This document shows positions 35,825-40,525 of a stretch of 40,525 bases of DNA, piece by piece. The translations under genes were made by a program, and so were the position numbers. The notes beneath the pieces are model-generated. The model saw only the letters and a list, made by a program, of their open reading frames with translations, had not been told where the DNA came from and did no database searches. How positions within the stretch are numbered: the first letter of the stretch is position 1; every line of letters begins with the position of its first letter. Origin of the DNA: Clostridium sp. K13 (GTDB lineage Bacteria > Bacillota > Clostridia > Clostridiales > Clostridiaceae); contig NZ_JAASHM010000029.1 of the NCBI RefSeq assembly GCF_019734195.1, positions 1-40,525 on the forward strand. The letters are read 5' to 3'.

Positions 35825-35854
35825 TAGTATTAACCTTTCTCTTAATTTTATTCA
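35825..35854 (-). promoter_or_regulatory. Sigma-G-like promoter of the small RNA
   Basis: On the minus strand TGAATA (35849-35854), 17 nt, then AATACTA (35825-35831). The forespore sigma-G consensus is TGAATA-N17-CATACTA; only one position differs. Sigma-F recognises a similar sequence. The expected start point is about 35817-35819. Confidence 0.6.
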
Positions 35855-35867
35855 CTTATTATTAATA

Positions 35868-36374
35868 TTACTCATCAAATACCCCATCATTATACATCAA
35901 AATTATCTTATCTATAAAAGCTCCTCTTTCTCCATTTACAATACTTCTAATAGCCTTTAACATCTGTATGTTTTCATCATTTCTATCAACTTTCCCATCT
36001 AATATATCATCATTAACAACTTCACTAGTTTCCTCTTCATCATTATTGGACTCTTTATTAAAATTCATAACATTAGAATTTTGATTCATGGAACTTCCCA
36101 TAGGATTCATAGCTCCCATTAAATTTCCTAAATTCAAATTATTAAAATCAAATCCTTGTGTATTCATAGACTGTAATAAACTATTTATTTGATTCATGTC
36201 TATGTTACCAAACATACTACTTAACAATTGATTAGGATTTATTCCAAATGGTCCATTATTATATGTTTGCCTATTATTCATATTTGCATTATTATTCATA
36301 TTCGCATTATTTCTATTTTCATTTGCAGTTTCACGTCTAGTATCGCCTCTGCTTTTATGCTTACGCTTGGACAT
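35868..36374 (-). CDS. Asn/Met-rich protein, probably spore-associated
   Basis: A 168-residue protein. A basic N-terminus (MSKRKHKSRGDTRRE) is followed by a low-complexity Asn/Met/Gln-rich region with NMNNNAN repeats (about 20-110). A short folded C-terminal domain (about 125-168: ENIQMLKAIRSIVNGERGAF) ends it. No signal peptide. Low-complexity Asn-rich proteins of this type occur among spore coat proteins. GGAGGAAAT precedes ATG. The upstream region matches a sigma-K promoter. It lies downstream of two Cys-rich genes and upstream of a small RNA. The spore role is inferred from promoter and neighbours, not from a recognised domain. Confidence 0.7.
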   Translation of the reverse strand: MSKRKHKSRGDTRRETANENRNNANMNNNANMNNRQTYNNGPFGINPNQLLSSMFGNIDMNQINSLLQSMNTQGFDFNNLNLGNLMGAMNPMGSSMNQNSNVMNFNKESNNDEEETSEVVNDDILDGKVDRNDENIQMLKAIRSIVNGERGAFIDKIILMYNDGVFDE

Positions 36375-36404
36375 ATAATTTCCTCCAATTAATTTCTTTA
36401 CTCC

Positions 36405-36430
36405 ATTATATGTAATTTAATAATATATGT
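36405..36430 (-). promoter_or_regulatory. Sigma-K-like promoter of the Asn-rich gene
   Basis: On the minus strand AC (36429-36430), exactly 16 nt, then CATATAATG (about 36404-36412). The sigma-K consensus is AC-N16-CATANNNTA. It lies about 30 bp before the start codon. Confidence 0.55.
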
Positions 36431-36452
36431 TTATAATTTAGGACATTTTTTT

Positions 36453-36472
36453 GGAGGGTCATAAGACCCTCC
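36453..36472. other. GC-rich hairpin without T tract
   Basis: GGAGGGTC (36453-36460) pairs perfectly with GACCCTCC (36465-36472) around a 4-nt loop. It lies just after the Cys-rich gene. On the minus strand it is followed by AAAAAAA, not T, so it is not a standard intrinsic terminator; it may protect the 3' end of the upstream mRNA. Confidence 0.6.
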
Positions 36473-36482
36473 ATCCTCTTAA

Positions 36483-36797
36483 CTAACAGCAGCAGTTACT
36501 TTCACAGCAACAGTTGTTTCCTACGTTATTATTTCCTCCAAATAGGCTACCATAGGATCCACCACATAGTAAGAATAATAAGATTATTAGATATGAACAG
36601 TTGTTATTAAGAAGTCCTGAACCACATGCAATTAATAAGAATATAATTGGTGCTACACAATTATTTAATCCACCAAATATATTTCCACATCCTCCTGCAT
36701 TATTTGCTACAGCATTATTACAGCAGCAAGGTTCACAACAACAAGGTTCACAACAACATTCTTGGCAACAACATTTATTGTGTTTTTTCTTTGACAT
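36483..36797 (-). CDS. Cys-rich hydrophobic small protein, spore coat/exosporium-like
   Basis: A 104-residue protein with 23 cysteines (22%). The N-terminus has CCC blocks repeated about every six residues (CCCQECCCEPCCCEPCCC). Two hydrophobic segments (about 48-63 and 67-80) follow, and the C-terminus ends NCCCESNCCC. The DNA shows matching GCAACAACAAG-type tandem units. Such proteins are unlike cytosolic enzymes. They resemble cysteine-rich exosporium or coat proteins of clostridial spores (CdeC/CsxA-like in style, not homologous by eye), which cross-link through disulfides. It is 23 bp after another Cys-rich gene, with AAGGAGGAA before ATG. Confidence 0.75.
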   Translation of the reverse strand: MSKKKHNKCCCQECCCEPCCCEPCCCNNAVANNAGGCGNIFGGLNNCVAPIIFLLIACGSGLLNNNCSYLIILLFLLCGGSYGSLFGGNNNVGNNCCCESNCCC

Positions 36798-36820
36798 AAC
36801 TATTCCTCCTTCCTACTAAA

Positions 36821-37198
36821 TTATACTAGGCCAGCATAAGGTAATGCGTTATTTCCGCATCCAAAGCTACCGTTACATAAGAATAGGATAACTAGCAAGA
36901 ATAAATATCCTCCACCACAATTTCCTAATCCACCAAAGAAACCATTATTTGAAGTATTTCCTCCGCAACAACAATTACTACTTGTGTTACATCCACATCC
37001 ATATCCAGTGTTTCCAGCGTATCCGCCACATCCACCTTGTCCAGCATAGAATAAAATTAATAATATCCAGATCCAGCTTCCAAAGCCACATCCTAAATTA
37101 CCATTACCTCCAAAGCCATTACAGCCTTGATCTACTGGAGGATAGCTTGGACATTCAATGTCATTTAATTCATCAATCATATCATGCATACTAGGCAT
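36821..37198 (-). CDS. Cys/Gly-rich hydrophobic small protein, spore coat/exosporium-like
   Basis: A 125-residue protein with 12 cysteines and many Gly and Asn residues. A short soluble N-terminus (MPSMHDMIDELNDIECP) precedes two repeats of the form Gly/Cys-rich stretch plus hydrophobic helix (SWIWILLILFYAG at about 41-53; YLFLLVILFLC at about 98-108). The pattern is reminiscent of YjcZ-type sporulation peptides and of Cys-rich spore surface proteins. GAGGAATGTT precedes ATG. It is the first gene of a two-gene unit with the next Cys-rich gene, behind a sigma-E-like promoter. No enzymatic motif is visible. Confidence 0.75.
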   Translation of the reverse strand: MPSMHDMIDELNDIECPSYPPVDQGCNGFGGNGNLGCGFGSWIWILLILFYAGQGGCGGYAGNTGYGCGCNTSSNCCCGGNTSNNGFFGGLGNCGGGYLFLLVILFLCNGSFGCGNNALPYAGLV

Positions 37199-37238
37199 AT
37201 TAACATTCCTCCTAAGGATTTGATTTTTTTGTTTTTAT

Positions 37239-37266
37239 ACTATATACTATTCTTCTCAATGTTATT
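37239..37266 (-). promoter_or_regulatory. Sigma-E-like promoter of the Cys-rich genes
   Basis: On the minus strand ATA (37264-37266), exactly 16 nt, then TATATAGTA (37239-37247). The mother-cell sigma-E consensus is ATA-N16-CATANNNT; one position (C to T) differs. It lies about 41 bp before the start codon. Confidence 0.5.
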
Positions 37267-37399
37267 TGACACCATTTTCATCTCTTTCATGATATTTTTT
37301 TCTTAAAATTTCTTAATTTTAATTTTGATGCCTCCCTAACATTTCCCCTCTCTACTAATTATTCTAAATAGCTATTAAATGTGATAAATATTATAAAAA

Positions 37400-37429
37400 A
37401 AATAGCTACCCTTATTTGGGTAGCTATTT
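37400..37429 (-). terminator. Terminator of lon-ysxC
   Basis: A 12-bp perfect stem (37400-37411 with 37418-37429) followed by a run of eight T on the minus strand, immediately after the ysxC stop. Confidence 0.88.
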
Positions 37430-37432
37430 CAT

Positions 37433-38032
37433 TTAAACTTGTGCTTCTTCTGATAAATCTTCAAATATATTGTTTATAAGCTCATCTTTTCCTTTTTTAT
37501 TTAAAGATGAGAAGAAGTAAAATTTATCTGTACTTCCAAGTCCTAATGTTTCTTTTATTAACTTTCTACTTTTTCCAAGATCATTATTAGAAAGCTTATC
37601 ACTCTTTGTTGCTATAACTATACAATCATAATCAAAGTGTTTAATCCATTCATACATCATGATATCATCAGCTGTAGGTTTATGTCTTGAATCAACTAAA
37701 AGTATAACTCTCTTTAACTCTTCCCTACCAGTTAGATACATTTCAATAGTTTTTCCCCAGCTTTCCTTTTCCTTCTTAGATACTTTAGCATATCCATACC
37801 CCGGTAAATCTACTAGATAAAAGTCATCATTTATCAAGAAAAAGTTTATAAGTCTTGTCTTACCAGGTGTTTGAGATACCTTAGCAAGTTTTTTTCTGTT
37901 TGTTAAAGCGTTTATTATAGAACTCTTACCTACATTAGATCTTCCAACAAAGGCAATTTCATTTCTACCATCAATTGGGTATTGATTTCTCTTAACTGCA
38001 GATATAATAAACTCAGATTTTTTAATTATCAA
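37433..38032 (-). CDS. ysxC: Ribosome biogenesis GTPase YsxC/EngB
   Basis: A 199-residue TRAFAC-class GTPase needed for late assembly of the 50S subunit. G1 GRSNVGKS is at 30-37, the threonine-containing switch region at 55-59, G3 DLPG at 75-78 and G4 TKSD at 142-145. I start it at the TTG that has GGAG 9 nt upstream; a TTG three codons earlier touches the same GGAG directly. It overlaps the lon 3' end by about 11 bp. The lon-ysxC pair is conserved in Firmicutes. Confidence 0.95.
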   Translation of the reverse strand: MIIKKSEFIISAVKRNQYPIDGRNEIAFVGRSNVGKSSIINALTNRKKLAKVSQTPGKTRLINFFLINDDFYLVDLPGYGYAKVSKKEKESWGKTIEMYLTGREELKRVILLVDSRHKPTADDIMMYEWIKHFDYDCIVIATKSDKLSNNDLGKSRKLIKETLGLGSTDKFYFFSSLNKKGKDELINNIFEDLSEEAQV

Positions 38033-40352
38033 TTTTATCAACTCCGATTAATGCATTTTGTAATACTTCTTCAACATTATCAGCAAATATTAAATTTAAT
38101 TTACCTTTAATTGAAGTAGGTATTTCATCTACATTCTTTTTATTTTCTTTTGGTAAAATAATTGTATTAATTCCTATTCTATGTGCTGCTAAACATTTTT
38201 CTTTAACACCACCAATAGCTAATACTCTTCCTGTTAAAGTAACCTCTCCAGTCATAGCTATATTTCCCTTTACCTTATTTTTTGATAAAGCAGATACTAA
38301 TGCAGTAACTATTGTTACGCCTGCAGAAGGTCCATCTTTAGGAACAGCCCCTTCCGGAACATGGATATGAACATCATTTTTCTTATAGAAATCCTCAGGT
38401 ATGCCATATTTATGGCCATTAGCTCTAACATAACTATAAGCAGCCTTAGCAGATTCTTGCATTACCGAACCTAATTGACCAGTTAATTCCAACTTGCCAT
38501 TCCCTTTCATAACTGCAACTTCAACTGGTAAAGTATCTCCACCATATGCAGTCCAAGCAAGTCCAGTAACAACTCCAATTTTATCATCCTTTTCTTCATT
38601 TTCAAATTCAAATACAACTGGACCTAAATATTTTTCTAGCTTACTTGTAGAAACTGTTAAACTCTTTTTCTTACTTTTAATTAATTCAGTAATAGCTTTT
38701 CTAATAACCTTATTAATTTGTCTTTCTAAAGTTCTAACCCCTGATTCTCTAGTATATCCATTTACTATTTCTTTTATAGTATTATCAGAAATTTTTATTG
38801 TTTTTTCATCAACACCATACTCTTCCATAGCCCTTTTAAGCAGATGGTTTTTAGCAATATTGAACTTTTCTTCATAAGTATATCCTGATACCTGAATTAT
38901 TTCCATTCTATCAAGTAAAGCTCTAGGTATAGTATCTAGCGAATTGGCAGTTGTTATGAATAAAACATTTGATAAATCAATTTCAACTTCCATAAATGCA
39001 TCTCTGAAAGCCTTATTTTGATTTTGATCTAAAACTTCCAATAATGCATCTGCTGGATTACCTTTATAGTCTGAACTTAATTTATCAATTTCATCTAATA
39101 AAATCAACGGATTACTTACTTTAGCTTCTTTTAATGCATAAACTAATCTTCCAGGCATTGCACCTATATAAGTTCTTCTATGTCCTCTTATTTCAGCCTC
39201 ATCACGAACTCCACCTAAAGAGATTCTTACAAACTTTTTATTTAATGATTTAGCTACTGATTTAGCTATAGAACTTTTCCCTACTCCTGGTGGACCAACT
39301 AAGCATAAAATAGGTCCTTTTAAAGATTTAGTATATTGCTTTACTGCTAAATATTCTAAGATTCTTTCTTTAACTTCTTCTAATCCATAATGTTCTTCAT
39401 CAAGTATTGTAGAAGCCTTTTCTATATCAAATGAATCCTTAGTAGTCTTACTCCAAGGTAATGCAACAACCCAATCTAAATAACTTCTAATGCTATTTCC
39501 ATCACTTGAGTTAGATGATTTTAGCCTTGATAACTCATATTCAGCTTTTTCTCTAACTTCCTTTGGCATTTTAAGCTTCTTTAATTGTTCCGTATATTTA
39601 TTTATCTCTCTTTTTTCTTCATCTTCTCCAAGCTCTTCTTGAATAGCTTTTATTTGCTCTCTTAAGAAATATTCTTTATTACTTTTATCAAGCTTAGTTT
39701 TTACTTTATTTCCTATTTCTTTTTCAATTTGAATTATTTGTATTTCTTCATCAATAAAGACAAGTAACTTTTCTATTCTTTCATGAACATTGATAGTTTC
39801 TAAAATTAATTGCTTCTTTTCATCCTCTAATTGTATATAAGCAGCAATTAAATCTGTAACTTTACCTAAATTTTTCTCTTGCTCCATCATTTGAAGAACT
39901 TTACTATCATCACCTTCTGTCACATGTATATATGCAGCAAATGCCTTACCAAGCTGATTTCTAAAAGCTAAGTCTTCATTAGTTTCAACATCTTTTTCAG
40001 ATTCTGATATTTTTTCTATAACACCCCTAAGATGATTATCTTTTTCTTCAAATTCTAATAATGTAGCTCTTTCTATTCCTTCAACCAATACTCTTGTAGT
40101 TCCCTTTGGAAGCTTAAGTATTTGCTTTATTTTACATATAGTTCCTATTGAGTACATGTCCTCTTTTTCATTTGGCAACTCAACTTCTGGATCTTTTTGT
40201 GTAACTAAAAATATTTTACCCTCTTGTAGCATTGCTTCTTCTAATGAAGCAATAGACTTTTCTCTACCAATATCAAAATGTATAATCATATTGGGAAAAA
40301 TAGTAATACCTCTAAGAGGAATTAACGGTAATAAAATTGAATCTGTATTCAT
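38022..40352 (-). CDS. lon: ATP-dependent protease Lon (LonA)
   Basis: A 776-residue LonA: N-terminal substrate-binding LON domain (about 7-205), helical linker, AAA+ ATPase with Walker A GPPGVGKS at 353-360 and Walker B LLDEID around D420, and the C-terminal serine protease domain with the catalytic dyad S676 (PKDGPSAGV) and K717 (GGVKEK). It degrades misfolded and regulatory proteins in the cytosol. GGAGGGGG precedes ATG. It is transcribed with ysxC from a strong sigma-A promoter. No CIRCE or CtsR operator was recognised upstream. Confidence 0.98.
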   Translation of the reverse strand: MNTDSILLPLIPLRGITIFPNMIIHFDIGREKSIASLEEAMLQEGKIFLVTQKDPEVELPNEKEDMYSIGTICKIKQILKLPKGTTRVLVEGIERATLLEFEEKDNHLRGVIEKISESEKDVETNEDLAFRNQLGKAFAAYIHVTEGDDSKVLQMMEQEKNLGKVTDLIAAYIQLEDEKKQLILETINVHERIEKLLVFIDEEIQIIQIEKEIGNKVKTKLDKSNKEYFLREQIKAIQEELGEDEEKREINKYTEQLKKLKMPKEVREKAEYELSRLKSSNSSDGNSIRSYLDWVVALPWSKTTKDSFDIEKASTILDEEHYGLEEVKERILEYLAVKQYTKSLKGPILCLVGPPGVGKSSIAKSVAKSLNKKFVRISLGGVRDEAEIRGHRRTYIGAMPGRLVYALKEAKVSNPLILLDEIDKLSSDYKGNPADALLEVLDQNQNKAFRDAFMEVEIDLSNVLFITTANSLDTIPRALLDRMEIIQVSGYTYEEKFNIAKNHLLKRAMEEYGVDEKTIKISDNTIKEIVNGYTRESGVRTLERQINKVIRKAITELIKSKKKSLTVSTSKLEKYLGPVVFEFENEEKDDKIGVVTGLAWTAYGGDTLPVEVAVMKGNGKLELTGQLGSVMQESAKAAYSYVRANGHKYGIPEDFYKKNDVHIHVPEGAVPKDGPSAGVTIVTALVSALSKNKVKGNIAMTGEVTLTGRVLAIGGVKEKCLAAHRIGINTIILPKENKKNVDEIPTSIKGKLNLIFADNVEEVLQNALIGVDKIDN

Positions 40353-40401
40353 TTTCCCCCTCCATTCTAAAGACTATCTTATTAATACATTTAACTTTTC
40401 C

Positions 40402-40430
40402 ATTATACACATAAATACATCTTTTTTCAA
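40402..40430 (-). promoter_or_regulatory. Sigma-A promoter of lon-ysxC
   Basis: On the minus strand TTGAAA (40425-40430) and TATAAT (40402-40407) are separated by 17 nt, about 50 bp before the lon start. Confidence 0.8.
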
Positions 40431-40439
40431 CTTCATACA

Positions 40440-40525
40440 CCAAATAGTTAAACTGCGAACTACAGTGAGAACGAAAAATGGAATATTACTTTTCCGGGAA
40501 GCGGTGAAATTTTCACTTTGAATTT
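40440..40525. other. Unassigned GC-richer segment at the window edge
   Basis: The last 85 bp differ in composition from the AT-rich lon leader and contain a small palindrome (GTGAAATTTTCAC). No gene is supported. I have the impression that this sequence recurs near rRNA operons or as an interspersed repeat in clostridia, but I cannot verify it. Confidence 0.3.

Noticed and set aside
36720..36780. Short tandem GCAACAACAAG units as a possible CRISPR or microsatellite
   Set aside because: They are the DNA counterpart of the CCC-E-P protein repeats in a coding frame; there are no spacers.
40156..40521. Plus-strand frame overlapping the lon start and extending to the window edge
   Set aside because: Mostly antisense to the lon N-terminus, crosses the lon promoter, and has no ribosome site.

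Overview
The window is a stretch of chromosome from an AT-rich, endospore-forming Clostridium (cluster I, C. perfringens-like). The evidence is: very low GC; strong AGGAGG ribosome binding sites with frequent TTG starts; a V/A-type ATPase operon in place of an F-type one; an S-box (SAM-I) riboswitch; SpoVB; a clostridial agr quorum-sensing locus; and small Cys-rich spore-type proteins. No prophage, insertion sequence, CRISPR array, tRNA or rRNA gene was seen. The AgrD peptide differs from the C. perfringens one as I remember it, so I do not name a species.

Layout. 0.06-1.2 kb: a HelD-like RNA polymerase-recycling helicase cut to about half length. 1.5-3.1 kb: a UPF0210/UPF0237 (ACT) pair. 3.3-7.8 kb: an agr locus in which agrB-agrD (+) lies between two paralogous GHKL sensor kinases (-), with one LytTR response regulator upstream of the second kinase. 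8.0-9.7 kb: metF-luxS behind a SAM riboswitch with an enlarged P3 arm. 9.8-10.7 kb: a TagO/WecA-type transferase. 10.9-19.5 kb: a complete nine-gene ntpFIKECGABD V-type Na+/H+ ATPase operon. 19.7-23.4 kb: a B12-type radical SAM protein, a degenerate methyltransferase-like protein and a membrane-tethered beta-propeller. 23.7-27.8 kb: two MOP-family lipid flippases (SpoVB and MurJ/YtgP type) and an RluA pseudouridine synthase. 27.9-31.7 kb: an M20 amidohydrolase, a small secreted protein and a UvrD/PcrA-like helicase. 31.8-35.7 kb: nicotinate phosphoribosyltransferase, two small proteins, a PerR-type repressor and an anchored surface protein. 35.7-37.2 kb: a compact block that looks sporulation-specific. 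37.4-40.4 kb: lon-ysxC.

Two things stand out. (1) AgrD, missed by length-filtered gene calling, has serine where the cyclising cysteine of the autoinducing peptide is expected, with the canonical five-residue ring spacing and a GEP tail. This predicts a serine-lactone signal, possibly read by two sensor kinases. (2) The 35.7-37.2 kb block encodes Cys-rich and Asn-rich coat/exosporium-like proteins whose upstream sequences match sigma-E and sigma-K promoter patterns. It ends in an unannotated minus-strand small RNA with a sigma-G-like promoter, three hairpins and a C-rich single-stranded linker able to pair with Shine-Dalgarno-type sequence. This resembles the CsfG class of forespore RNAs, though homology is untested.

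The agr (peptide) and luxS (AI-2) signalling genes lie within 3.5 kb of each other, and luxS production is predicted to follow methionine/SAM status through the riboswitch.
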